This document shows, piece after piece, positions 24,011 through 34,300 of a DNA stretch of 46,598 bases. This DNA comes from Acidimicrobiaceae bacterium. GTDB lineage: Bacteria > Actinomycetota > Acidimicrobiia > Acidimicrobiales > Bog-793. A model generated the notes under the pieces. It was not told where the DNA came from. It did not search any database and saw only the letters and a list, made by a program, of their open reading frames with translations. The stretch lies in NCBI GenBank assembly GCA_003136185.1, contig PLDN01000129.1:1-46598 (forward strand), read 5' to 3'. Positions within the stretch are counted from its first letter, which is position 1. The number at the start of each line of letters is the position of its first letter. Made by a program: the position numbers and the translations under genes.

Positions 24011-27000
24011 TCAGGTCGGGGTCACGTTGGCCGTGGCAGGAAGACCCTTCCCGAGCGCCGACTTTGCCACCACGGTGACCACGTAGTCCTTGTGGGCCAC
24101 CAGCCCAGTGAGGGTGGCGGACAACTTGGTCGTAGTAGCCGACACCGTCTTCTCATTCTTCGATGTCGCCGTGACGACGTATCCCGTGATCTTGTCGCCG
24201 CCCGTGGTGACGGGCGCCTTCCAAGATGCAGAGGCTGAGTCTTTCCCGGCAGTGACCTTCAGGTCCTGCGGCGCACTCGGCGAGCTCTTCTTATAAGTGA
24301 AGGTGGCGGCGCTCGTAGTAGCGCTCGTCGGATTACCGGAAAGCGTGATGGTCGTGATCGTGATGTTCACCTTTTGCGCCTTCGTCGACGGCGGGGCAAC
24401 GACTTCGATCGGGCCGCTCGGCGAGAAGAATGGTGCGGACACGATCGTTGCCGATAGCGAGCCGAAGTGGACGCTCACGAGGTTGTCGTCAAGCTGGGCC
24501 TTGATGGTGACCAGCGTGCCGCCATGCTCGGGTCCACTGCTGGGGGAGCTCGAGTCCACGATGGGTCGACCAGGTTCGACATAGTCGTAGGCGTCATGCT
24601 TCGGATTGGGCGCGCTACATCCGGTCACGCTGCAGACCAAGACGTCAGTCGGGATGTCGAAGAACTGCGGTGGGGTCACCGTGATCGACGTGTCGCTGTT
24701 GATCGTGAAGTTCGACGTAGTCGAGTACACGAAGTCAGTGTCCCCTTGCCCGATGAAGACGATCTGGTCGGCGTCGTCGAAGCCATGGCCCGTAATCGTC
24801 AACGGAGCCGGATCGGGCTGTGACCCGATATGGGTCGAGAGGCCGCTCACCGTCGGCACGCCGGCAAAGCTGAACGACGGGGCCGTCGCGGTCCCGCCAC
24901 CGGTCACGACAGATAGCGTGCTCGGGTCCGGCTCGACGGTGATGGCCGAGATGTTGTCGTCGCCGAGTGCGGATTCCACGATCTGTGTGGGCGTGATGCT
25001 CAGGACGTTGAAGTCCTCCACGTAGTTCGTGAATCCGCCAGGCGGGACGCCGACGTTGACCCAGTACAGGTCGAGCAGGTTGAAGCCGGTCCCGGTGATC
25101 GTGATCGGTGTGCCTCCGGTCTCGCTCGCGTAGCCCGGCGACACGCTTGTTACGGTTGGAACCGGTGCGTAGTCGTACTCGGTCGGGGCCTGTATGACCT
25201 CACAGCCGCATCCAGCCGGCGGTACGAACGCTCCATCTGCTCCGAAGGTGATCGCTCCCTCGTACGCCGGGTAGATCGTGCTCGTCGCGCTGGCGCCGTT
25301 GCCGTTGCTCACGACGACCTGGACTTGGCAGACTCCCGGCGTGTCGTTCGCACAGGTCGCGGTGGCATCTGACGGGACAGTCACGGTCAGCTCGTCGTCG
25401 CTGAGGGTGGTCTCCGAGGTGCCGGCAACGTCACCGAACGTGACACCAGTGACGCCGCTGCCCTCATCGAATCCACTTCCGACGATGTGCACGATGTTGC
25501 CGCCGGCTGCTGGACCATCCACCGTAGAGACGTAGTCGACGATCGGCTTGGGCGAGACCAACGTCCCACCGGTGTAGTGGAACACGCTCGCTGAACCGGG
25601 AGAGCTCGACTCCTCCGGCCCCGGCGACGACGGCGTCGTGACGGTCACGACATCGCTGCCGCCTTCACCGGCGAACGAGCCCGCCGGGCTCGTGTATGCC
25701 GGCACGTCGACCGTCACGGCCGTCGAGGTCCAACCGGTAACGGTTGCAGCCACGTCGCCGAAGAAGACGGCGCCTTGGCTGCCACCGAAGTTCGAGCCGC
25801 TGATCACCGCAGTCCCGCCGCCGCCTATCGGGCCGGCGGACGGAGCGATCCCGGTGACCGCAGGCGTGGCGCCCGACGTCACGAGTCCGCACAGCTGGTT
25901 AACGAGTCCCTCGCTGTCCGAGTTCGTGATCCGGGGCGTGCCGAGTCCGGATGCGAGGTCGTAGCCGGTCCCAGCCGGGTACGTCGTTCCGTCGCCGACA
26001 CCGAGGTTGTCGTTGTTGCCGACGGTGATGTCGTTAAAGGCGCTCGAGTAGTGCGTTCCGTCACCCACCGCGTAGAGCAGAGGGCTCACGAAACCAAGAG
26101 TGTCCGCACCGCACTCGCTGGACGCGTTCATCTCTGCGGTCATAGCCGCCCACAACGGTGTGGACGACGACGTGCCGCCGATCTGCGTCCATCCATCCCC
26201 GCCCACACCTGCGAAGAAGATCGTGATACCGCTCTGCGGGTCGGCGAGAGCGGACACGTCAGGCATCTCTCGACATAGTGTCCCCGCAGGAAGCGTGGTC
26301 TCTTGGCCCGCCAGGTGGTAGTTGTCGGCAGTCCCCGTCGGGTCGTTGCTGCAGGCTTGGGTGGCAGAAGTCGATTGGTCCGTGATGGACCCGGCCTGCC
26401 ATGACGGCATGGCCCAGGTCTCGGAGATCCCGCCGCCGCCGCCACCGCCGTTGTTCCCGTTGTTCCAGACCGTCTCATCAGGCGGGTCGTTGGAGGTGAG
26501 GAACGTCGTGCCGCCAACTGAGACGACGTAGGGCTGGCTGGCGGGGTCCAAGACCGACAGGTCCGGGGACACCGCCGTCGCGTCGTGGGATGCGCAGCTG
26601 TCCGATCCGTCGTCGCCGGCTGCCGAGAAGACGGACTGACCCTGGGCCGCGGTCTGCTCGAAGATGTTGTTCTCTGCCTCTTGATCGCCTGGCGCACCCG
26701 TTTGGAGCCCCGCCTCGCACACCCCCCAGCTGGAGGAAATCTCACTAGCGTTGTCAGCGATTGCGATTTCGTTCCAGGTGTCGAGCGGACCGAACGCGTT
26801 GTCCATGTTCGGACCTGAGAAGACGTCGATGTTGGCACTCGGCGCGATGGCGGAGACGTCCTCGACGTCGAGGGCCGCTTCGCCCGATCCTTCGCCGGTG
26901 CCCGGACCGCCGTCGACCGGTGTGACTGTGACTGTTCCGGCGTGACCTGACGGGAAGTAGCAGCTGTCGAAAGATGCGATGTCGCTCGAGAAGAACGGCT

Positions 27001-27904
27001 CGAGCTCGTAAATGTCGACCGTTTGGCCACTTCCGAGGTCGTGGGCGCTGTAGAGCCCGTCGAGGCCGTAAGCGCTCGCCAACTGCTGGTCGGTGGTCGC
27101 GCCCGTCGTCTCTGGGCCTTGTGCGTCGGCGCACGCCACTGGGCCACCGTTTGACGTGTGCGGTGCGCGAGCACCGGGCACGGCGTGGCCGGTGCCCTTC
27201 ACGTGCTCGAGGGTGTTCGTCTCGTGCACGAGGTTGTCGAGACCGAGGACAGCTTGAACGTTGTGAGCGATGGAACTCGGCAGCCTGACGCTCGAAGTCG
27301 TGGCTTGACCGATTCCGCCCTTTGCGAGGCTCACCCGCTCGAGACCTGTGTGGAAGGCCGCCTCAACACGGCTGGCGGTGCCCCGGAAGCCGACGAGGAG
27401 CCCGTTCGACGACACGCCCGTGACCTTCAGGCCTTCGTTCCGCAGTTCATTGCGGACTGCGGCGATGGTGGCCTTCGTCGGGCCGAAACGTGCGGCGTAC
27501 TGCCCCTTAGCGAGGTAGTGGTGGTACAGCAGGGAGTGCGAGTTGGTGACATCACTGATGAACTGGGTGATGGCAGCCTGGCTCCGAGGCTTCAGAGCGA
27601 GACCTCCAGAGATCTCTTCGGTTGCCCGGACGGCACCGATGGCGTGTGCGCCGAGCGGCAGCAGGCGGGGCGCGGCTTGGATCGCGACGAGGTGGTCGAC
27701 CTGGGCAGGCCGGACCGACGCGGACGCGAGCGCGTTGCCACCGGCTGCAGCGGCAAGACCCGCGACGAGAGTCGAGGCCACTGCCGAGCCGGCTAAGCGA
27801 CGAGCCCTCCGTCCCCGAGCTGTTCCTGTCGATCTCGCTCGCAGGAAACCCGCGCTGGAAATCGCCTTTCCATGTCCCATTCGGACGTCGTTGTCCATCG
27901 GCAC
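24011..27904 (-). CDS. Secreted S53 (sedolisin/kumamolisin) peptidase with IPT/TIG repeats and a C-terminal FN3 domain
   Basis: A 1297-aa extracellular acid serine-carboxyl protease. A long basic leader and hydrophobic core (about 32-62, ending 'GGNALASA') form the signal peptide. The pro-kumamolisin domain spans about 70-230, then the catalytic domain to about 670. The catalytic set is visible: 'GEAALDVED' (E342, D346), 'SAAGDDGS' (D431) and 'GGTSSSTPLWAA' (S579), with a Ca-site segment 'FNDITVGNND'. About five IPT/TIG-like beta domains follow ('GPIGGGGTAVISGSNF', 'GGTPITITGTGFN'), then an FN3 domain ('SAPQDLKVTAGKDSASASW'). The start is GTG 27904, preceded by GGGGAGAG. The 219-nt gap to addB separates two divergent genes. 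Confidence 0.93.
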   Translation of the reverse strand: MPMDNDVRMGHGKAISSAGFLRARSTGTARGRRARRLAGSAVASTLVAGLAAAAGGNALASASVRPAQVDHLVAIQAAPRLLPLGAHAIGAVRATEEISGGLALKPRSQAAITQFISDVTNSHSLLYHHYLAKGQYAARFGPTKATIAAVRNELRNEGLKVTGVSSNGLLVGFRGTASRVEAAFHTGLERVSLAKGGIGQATTSSVRLPSSIAHNVQAVLGLDNLVHETNTLEHVKGTGHAVPGARAPHTSNGGPVACADAQGPETTGATTDQQLASAYGLDGLYSAHDLGSGQTVDIYELEPFFSSDIASFDSCYFPSGHAGTVTVTPVDGGPGTGEGSGEAALDVEDVSAIAPSANIDVFSGPNMDNAFGPLDTWNEIAIADNASEISSSWGVCEAGLQTGAPGDQEAENNIFEQTAAQGQSVFSAAGDDGSDSCASHDATAVSPDLSVLDPASQPYVVSVGGTTFLTSNDPPDETVWNNGNNGGGGGGGISETWAMPSWQAGSITDQSTSATQACSNDPTGTADNYHLAGQETTLPAGTLCREMPDVSALADPQSGITIFFAGVGGDGWTQIGGTSSSTPLWAAMTAEMNASSECGADTLGFVSPLLYAVGDGTHYSSAFNDITVGNNDNLGVGDGTTYPAGTGYDLASGLGTPRITNSDSEGLVNQLCGLVTSGATPAVTGIAPSAGPIGGGGTAVISGSNFGGSQGAVFFGDVAATVTGWTSTAVTVDVPAYTSPAGSFAGEGGSDVVTVTTPSSPGPEESSSPGSASVFHYTGGTLVSPKPIVDYVSTVDGPAAGGNIVHIVGSGFDEGSGVTGVTFGDVAGTSETTLSDDELTVTVPSDATATCANDTPGVCQVQVVVSNGNGASATSTIYPAYEGAITFGADGAFVPPAGCGCEVIQAPTEYDYAPVPTVTSVSPGYASETGGTPITITGTGFNLLDLYWVNVGVPPGGFTNYVEDFNVLSITPTQIVESALGDDNISAITVEPDPSTLSVVTGGGTATAPSFSFAGVPTVSGLSTHIGSQPDPAPLTITGHGFDDADQIVFIGQGDTDFVYSTTSNFTINSDTSITVTPPQFFDIPTDVLVCSVTGCSAPNPKHDAYDYVEPGRPIVDSSSPSSGPEHGGTLVTIKAQLDDNLVSVHFGSLSATIVSAPFFSPSGPIEVVAPPSTKAQKVNITITTITLSGNPTSATTSAATFTYKKSSPSAPQDLKVTAGKDSASASWKAPVTTGGDKITGYVVTATSKNEKTVSATTTKLSATLTGLVAHKDYVVTVVAKSALGKGLPATANVTPT

Positions 27905-28123
27905 GATGCTCTCCCCGGGGTAGTCGTGGCTCTCGGACGCGGCGGTGCAGAAGACACCGGCGGCCGCACAGCGGTCTACCAGGGCATCCGCGCGCCGTCA
28001 ATGGGGAAAGACCGGCTGCCCCCTGATCGCTCGGTCGCTGACGGTTCGGAAGCGGTCGTGGCTCCTCGCCATGACGATCGAGTCCGGCATGGGTGATACA
28101 GCCGTCTCGTACCATCGCAAGTC
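27905..28123. promoter_or_regulatory. Divergent intergenic region, sedolisin gene / addB
   Basis: 219 nt between two divergent starts, so both promoters should lie here. Only the sedolisin Shine-Dalgarno (GGGGAGAG on the minus strand, about 27910-27917) is convincing. Short repeats of GTCGTGGCTC (near 27923 and 28047) are noted without a role. I see no clear -10/-35 pair, RNA gene or further ORF. Confidence 0.35.
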
Positions 28124-31100
28124 ATGGCCGGTCGGATGGAGCTCGTGCGTCCTGGCGCCGACGCAACCGAGGCGCTCGTCGCTTCGATCCGCCGCGCGCA
28201 GGCAGAAGATGCGCTGGCGCCCGTGTCGGTTGTGGTCAGGGCGCCGGTCGTCTCGTTCGATCTACGTCGCCGCCTAGCCGAACGAGGCGCCTTCGCCGGG
28301 ACTCGCTTCACGCCGTTCAGCCGGCTGATCGAGTTGCTCGGCCCGCCCGACGAGAGCCCTGGCGGGGAAGAGCGTCGCCCACTCACCCAGGCCGCCCTCG
28401 GTGCGGCAATCCGGGTGGCACTCCGCTCGACCCCCGGCGTGCTCGCCGGTGTCGTCGATCACCCGGCGACGGAGGAGAGCCTCGTGCGGACGTACCGCCT
28501 GCTGCGCCCCCTCGAGCCGGCCGATCGAAAACACATCGCGTCCATGAGCTCGCGAGCAGCCGATGTCGTGAGGATCATCGAGGCTGCGCGGGACGCGCTC
28601 GAGACCGGCTGGTACGACCTCGAAGACCTGGCCCGAACCGCGGCGGTGAGAATCGAGCAGGGAGAGGTCGATCTAAAGGACGTCGGCCCGGTCGTACTTC
28701 ATCTGCCCGATCCCCTCGGATCCGCACAGGTCTCCCTGCTCGAAGTCCTTTCTCGGCATACCGATGTGACCGTCCTTGCGGGGATTGTTGGAGACGAGGC
28801 GGCGGACCGTGCCTCACACGCTCTTGTCGAGTTGTTAGCCAGTCGTGGTTACGAGCTCGCGGCTGTGCCTGACGGGAACGCGAAGGCGCCGGAGCCGCTG
28901 AAACCGTGCATCAGCAGGGTTGTCGGGCTTCCTGACATCGAAGAAGAGATTCGCATGGCCGTGAGGTTGCTCGTGGTCCACGCCGAGCAAGGTAAACCGC
29001 TCGGTCGCACCGCCGTAGCTTTCCCGGGCTCGCGGGCACAAAGCGTCTACCTCGGCGTCATCGAAGAGATGCTCGCCGCTGCAGGCATTCCCTGGACGGG
29101 TCCCGCGATGGCCACCCTTGCAGACACCGGTCCAGGCAAGGTCGTGATCGGTCTGGTGCGGATGCTCGTCACCGACGAGGCGTCCTTCGAGCGCTCGAGC
29201 GTCATCGGCTGGCTCTCGTCGCCTTCCCTGACTCCGGTTTGCGGGCTCTTTGCTCGACTCGCCTCTCTCTCCCAAGGCGACGCGTCCCGCGACGCGCTCC
29301 CGGTTGGCGCCTTCGATCGCTGCTCACGTGCAGCCGGCGTCGTGAGTGGGAGCGACGAGTGGGCGGCAAGGCTCGGTGCCTTCGCGCGACGGAGAGCCGA
29401 GCGGTCAGCGAGCGGAGCCTCGGTGTCGGGCGCGACGGCCGACGACTTGAAGCGAGTCGTTTCCAGGCTCGCCAAGCTCGGCAGCGAGCTTCGCCGTGCC
29501 CAGAGTTGGGGAGAAGTTGCAGCGTGGGCGGTCAAGGCCGTCGAGATGGTGGTCGAGCCCGGTGACGACCAGGACCGGCTGAGCGACGCAGTCGGCGAGC
29601 TTGCACACCTCGGGCCTCTCGAAGAGCTTTACTCGTCGGCTGCAGTCGCAAACGGTGCTGGGCTCGGTGGACCCGGCGCGCTCAGTGGACCCGGGCGCGG
29701 TGGACCGAGCCGATGGGAGATGCAGCTCGTATCGGCTTTCGGCTCCGCCCTCAGCAGCCCAGCAGGCAGCCACGGTCGCTTCGGCGCGGGCCCTGTCGTC
29801 GGGTCGATCACCGCGCTTGCAGGGATCGAGACCGATCTCCTGATCGTCGTCGGTGTCGGCGAAGGCGTGCTGCCGGCTCGCACGCCCGACGATCCACTGG
29901 TGACCGAGATCGAGCGGGAGGCCGTCCGCGCCCTCACGGAACGCGAACGCGTGGAGGACCGCGATCGCCGCACCACCCTGACCCTGTTGGCGGGAGCGCA
30001 GACCTCGGTCGCCACTTACCCCCGCGTTGCGAGGGGAGCGAGCCGACCGGCTTATCCGTCGCGCTGGTTGGCAGGCGACCTGTTCACCGGAGTCCGGGAG
30101 GAGGTCGCGTCATTCTCCGCCGCGGTGGCATCGGTCGCCGCGGGCGCCCTTCCCGCGGCCGACACGAGCGATCTCGAACTAGCGCTCATCAGAAGGGGCC
30201 TCGATGCGGGAGGACGGGTTAGGGACCTCGTCGTTGCCGAGCTCGGCGACCTCGCCCGGCGTCTCTCGGCGGAGCAAGAGCGGGGCGGCCTCGGCATCAG
30301 CCGGTTCGGGGGTCGAGTCGGACCGCTCCAGCAAGGCACGGCCGTTTTCACCGAAGTCATGTCGGCGACGCGCATGGAGAGCCTCGCGAGCTGCCCGCTG
30401 CAATTCATGCTCGCGCGCCTTGCTCATGTCGAGATCCTCGAGGCGCCCGATCGCCGCCACATGATCGAAGCAAAGGACCGGGGATCGCTCATCCACTCCG
30501 TGCTGGAGGACTTCGTCGAAGCGACCGTCATCGGCAATGACAGTTTCGACGGATGGGACGACGACGAGAGTCTCGGGACCCTGCGTGAGATCGCGGAGCG
30601 TCATTTCGAGGAGTACGAGAGCCAGGGGCTCACGGGGAAGGCCGTCTACTGGCGGATGGCGAAGGCGAGGACGCTCTCGGACCTAGAGCGCTTTGTTGCA
30701 ATCGAGTCCCGCCGCCTGCGGACGAGCGGAGGGACTCCGGTAGCAACCGAGATGGCGTTCGGCTTCGGCGACGCCCCACCGGTCGTCATCGACGCCCGGG
30801 GCCGCGGCATGACCTTCCGGGGCAAGATCGACCGGATCGACGTGGAACCGGGTCCGGTCGTACGCGTCATCGACTACAAGTCCGGCAAGTCCAACTACTT
30901 CGCCGGGATCGAGAAGGACCCCCTCGACGGCGGGCGCCACCTGCAGCTGCCCATTTACGCGAAGGCGGCCCGGCCTGTCGTCCCAGACGAGGGGGCGTCG
31001 GTGATCGCCGAGTTCCGCTTCTGTTCGTCCGAGGGAGGATTCAAGACCGTCCCGGTCGAGCTCACGCCCGCGCTCGATGCTGAGCTCGACCGCGTCCTTG

Positions 31101-31303
31101 GCATCCTCGGCGACACGATCGAACGAGGGAACTTCCCGCCGAGGCCCGGCAACGGTGACGAACGGCAGCCGGCGAACTGCCGCCGTTGCGACTACGAGTC
31201 GATCTGCCGGCTCGATCGAGTGGCACTGTGGCAGCGGGCCACGGAAGACGAGACGATGAGCGAGTACGTCGAGCTCGTCGCTCGGCAGAAGGCGGCATCG
31301 TGA
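28124..31303 (+). CDS. addB: AddB-like helicase-nuclease subunit (PD-(D/E)XK nuclease)
   Basis: A 1059-aa protein that, with AddA, would process double-strand DNA ends for RecA-mediated repair. The N-terminal part is helicase-like but shows no intact Walker A. The C-terminal nuclease has 'FRGKIDRIDVEP' and 'VRVIDYKSGKS' (about 897-925; D and D-x-K catalytic residues). Four Cys fit an AddB-type [4Fe-4S] clamp: 'SLASCPLQFML' (about 757) and 'CRRCDYESIC' (about 1019-1028). Gene order addB-addA is the usual one. AdnA of mycobacteria is the alternative, but it keeps UvrD-type motifs not seen here. The stop overlaps the addA GTG (GTGA). Start ATG 28124; Met5 is also possible. Confidence 0.88.
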   Translation: MAGRMELVRPGADATEALVASIRRAQAEDALAPVSVVVRAPVVSFDLRRRLAERGAFAGTRFTPFSRLIELLGPPDESPGGEERRPLTQAALGAAIRVALRSTPGVLAGVVDHPATEESLVRTYRLLRPLEPADRKHIASMSSRAADVVRIIEAARDALETGWYDLEDLARTAAVRIEQGEVDLKDVGPVVLHLPDPLGSAQVSLLEVLSRHTDVTVLAGIVGDEAADRASHALVELLASRGYELAAVPDGNAKAPEPLKPCISRVVGLPDIEEEIRMAVRLLVVHAEQGKPLGRTAVAFPGSRAQSVYLGVIEEMLAAAGIPWTGPAMATLADTGPGKVVIGLVRMLVTDEASFERSSVIGWLSSPSLTPVCGLFARLASLSQGDASRDALPVGAFDRCSRAAGVVSGSDEWAARLGAFARRRAERSASGASVSGATADDLKRVVSRLAKLGSELRRAQSWGEVAAWAVKAVEMVVEPGDDQDRLSDAVGELAHLGPLEELYSSAAVANGAGLGGPGALSGPGRGGPSRWEMQLVSAFGSALSSPAGSHGRFGAGPVVGSITALAGIETDLLIVVGVGEGVLPARTPDDPLVTEIEREAVRALTERERVEDRDRRTTLTLLAGAQTSVATYPRVARGASRPAYPSRWLAGDLFTGVREEVASFSAAVASVAAGALPAADTSDLELALIRRGLDAGGRVRDLVVAELGDLARRLSAEQERGGLGISRFGGRVGPLQQGTAVFTEVMSATRMESLASCPLQFMLARLAHVEILEAPDRRHMIEAKDRGSLIHSVLEDFVEATVIGNDSFDGWDDDESLGTLREIAERHFEEYESQGLTGKAVYWRMAKARTLSDLERFVAIESRRLRTSGGTPVATEMAFGFGDAPPVVIDARGRGMTFRGKIDRIDVEPGPVVRVIDYKSGKSNYFAGIEKDPLDGGRHLQLPIYAKAARPVVPDEGASVIAEFRFCSSEGGFKTVPVELTPALDAELDRVLGILGDTIERGNFPPRPGNGDERQPANCRRCDYESICRLDRVALWQRATEDETMSEYVELVARQKAAS

Positions 31304-34300
31304 CGAGCCTTCCGGTGCTGGTCGACGCGGCGGCCCGGCTGTCGATAGCAGCTGATCTCGACGCCACGCTGTTCGTCGAGGCGGGCGCAGGCTCGGGCAA
31401 GACGACAGAGCTCGTCAATCGGATCGTCGGCCTGGTCGCCACTGGCCGGGCGAAGATCACCGGGATCGCGGCCATCACGTTCACCGAGGCGGCGGCGGCG
31501 GAGCTGCGGATACGGGTCCGCCACGGCCTCGAGGCGTCCGAGGGTTCTCCGGATACGCCCCCCGACCGTCGGCAGCGTTGTGCGGAGGCGCTCGGGCGCA
31601 TCGACGAGGCACCGATCTCGACGATCCACGGCTTTTGCCAGCGGATCCTGGCGGCGCACCCGATCGAGGCCGGGCTGCCGCCTCGTTTTGAGGTGCTCGA
31701 CGAGGTCTCCGAGAGCATCGAGTGGCAACGGCGGTGGTCGGCTGAGCTCGACCTCCTCGCGACCAACGAGGAGATGGCAGAGCTGCTGTCACTTGGATGG
31801 ATGCTCGACGTCCACGAACGCCGGGTCGAGGCGCTCGCCAAGGCCGTCGATCAGGAGTGGCACCGGTGCCGCGCCTCAATGCCCGACTTGCGGGCGACCC
31901 TGAACGAGATCGAGCGAGTGGCTGTGCAGGGAATAGACGAGCTGCAGCGCCTGATTGCGACAGCCACGGCCGCGCGTTCCATCTGCACCTCCGCCAAGGA
32001 CCGGCTCCTCGTCCGTCTCGATCAACTCGCCGACCACAGCGACCGAGTCGCCTTGGCGAGAACATGGTCGGAAGCCGTGCCGCTACTCGTGGCGGACGCT
32101 TCACTGTTCGGGAACCCGGGAAAGCTCGGTCAGAGGGATGCGTGGGGAGGTGAGGCCGTAAAGGTGCGTCAGCTTGTCGGAGCGGTGGCGTTCACATACG
32201 AGGCGCTAATCCAACGGCTGTTCGATCTCGTCGTGGGGGCCCTCGCTCACTACTTCGAGGCGCGGGCGCACGTGGCGGCGATGGAGCGGCGAAGACGCGG
32301 ACTCCTGACCTTCCACGACCTGCTCGTGCTCGCCCGCGACGTCCTTTTTGACAGCCCAGGGGTTCTCGTCGACGTCCAGGCTCGCTACAAGTACCTCCTC
32401 ATCGACGAGTTCCAGGACACCGACCCCCTGCAGCTCGAGATCGCCCGGCTGATTGGCTCGCAAGCCGCGGCAGGCGCCGGGCCGGGAGCAGGTGGGCGCA
32501 AGTGGGCGGCTGGGAAGTGCTTCTTCGTGGGCGATCCGAAGCAGTCGATCTACCGTTTCCGGGGCGCCGACCTTGCCGCCTACGAGGTGGCACGTGAAGA
32601 GATCGTCGGTCAGGCGGCCACGCTGCTCACGTCGAACTTCCGCTCCGCGCCGGCGATCATCGACTTCGTGAACAAGTGCTTCGAGGAGCTTCTCGGGCGC
32701 CGCTTCCAGTCCCTCAACGCCGCACGGTCCGTTATGGCGGCTTCTGACTCCGCCGCGCCGTCCGCGTCCGGGGCTCTCGATGCGCCAGCCACCTCTCCGG
32801 TATCCGTCATCGGCGGGGAGATCCCCGACCGCCCGCTGCGCCGGGAACAGCGCCGGCTCGAGTCCGAGGACTGTTGCAGGGCGATCGAGATCGCCGTGCG
32901 TAGCGAGCGTTGGACGGTCGAGGACACCTCGACAGGTGCCACGAGACCGGCCCAGCTCCGCGACGTTGCGATCCTCGTGCCTCGCCGGACGGGGCTTGCG
33001 GAGCTCGAGGCGGCCCTCGATCAGCACGACATTGGGTACCGGGTCGAGAGCGCCTCGCTGATCTTCAAGAGCCAGGAGGTACGTGACGTCCTGGCTCTCG
33101 CCCGGGCGATCGACGAGCCGGGTGATCAGGCGGCGCTTGTCGCAACCCTGCGATCGCCGGCGTACTCGATCGGGGACGACGAGATCGTGGCTTTCGCCGG
33201 GGCGAACGGTGCCTGGACGATCGAGCGGCCCCCCCATCCGGAGGCCGTGGCGGCATCACCCCGGGTGGCAGACGCCCTTTCCGACATAGCCCGTCTGCGA
33301 TCGACCCTCGCGACGCTGGGACCGATCGGGGCGCTCGCCAATGCCGTGCGGGAACGCCGTTTGCTCCAGGTCGCCTCTGACCGCCCTCATGCCCGTGAGG
33401 CTTGGAGGCGGATCCGCTATCTGGTCGACCGAGCGAGGGTTTTCGTGGACGCGAGCGGAGGCGGCTTGACTGAGTTCGCCGACTGGATCGACCGTCAGGT
33501 GCAAAGCGGGCTCCGTTCGTCGGAGTCCGTCGTGCCCGACGCCGACGAGGACGTAGTGCGGATTATGACTGTGCACGGTGCGAAGGGACTCGAGTTCCCG
33601 ATCACGATCCTGTGCGGCTTCGGTACTAGTGACGAGACTTCGGGCGAATACGACACGATCCTGCGGCATCCGTCGGGCGGCACCGAGGTTCATTTCACCA
33701 AGTGCCTCCGTACCTCGGGTTACGAGGGGCTGGACGACGCCGAGCGCATCCTCGAGGCAGAGGAGGCCACCCGCCTTCTCTACGTCGCCACGACGAGAGC
33801 CCGTGATCACCTCGTGATCTGCGGCCACCACGTGACGCATGGCAAGCAGACCCTTGGCGAGCGTCTCCTCGAGGTGGCCAGCAGTATCGCGGGATCGTGG
33901 CGCCTGCTCCCGTCGGCTGCCGATGACGAGTCGGACGCGGCCGTGGTTGCGAGCGGCGGGACCGCACGAAGCCTCAGTCCGGACCAGAGCGCGAGTCCCA
34001 CCGCCGGCTCTCGTAGCCTTGCGGGCATCGCTTCCATCACGACGTTGCCGGACTACGAGGCGTGGCGGGCCGACCGGATCCGGAACATCGAGCGTGCCAG
34101 CAGGCAGGCGAACGTGCGGGCGACCGAGGTCGGCACGCTGGCGCCCAGCGAGGCCGACGCCGACGCCGACGCGGACGCGGACGCCGCCGAGACGAGTCCC
34201 GAAGACGACAACGTTCTCCCCATCGGCAGGGCCAGGCTGCGCCGGGGCCACGGCGGGACCCAGGTCGGCCGGGCGGTCCACGCAACGCTCCAGTCGATCT

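Noticed and set aside
28124-31303. AdnA subunit of AdnAB
   Set aside because: No UvrD-type motifs or Walker A were found in this subunit, and the Cys pattern and gene order fit AddB better.
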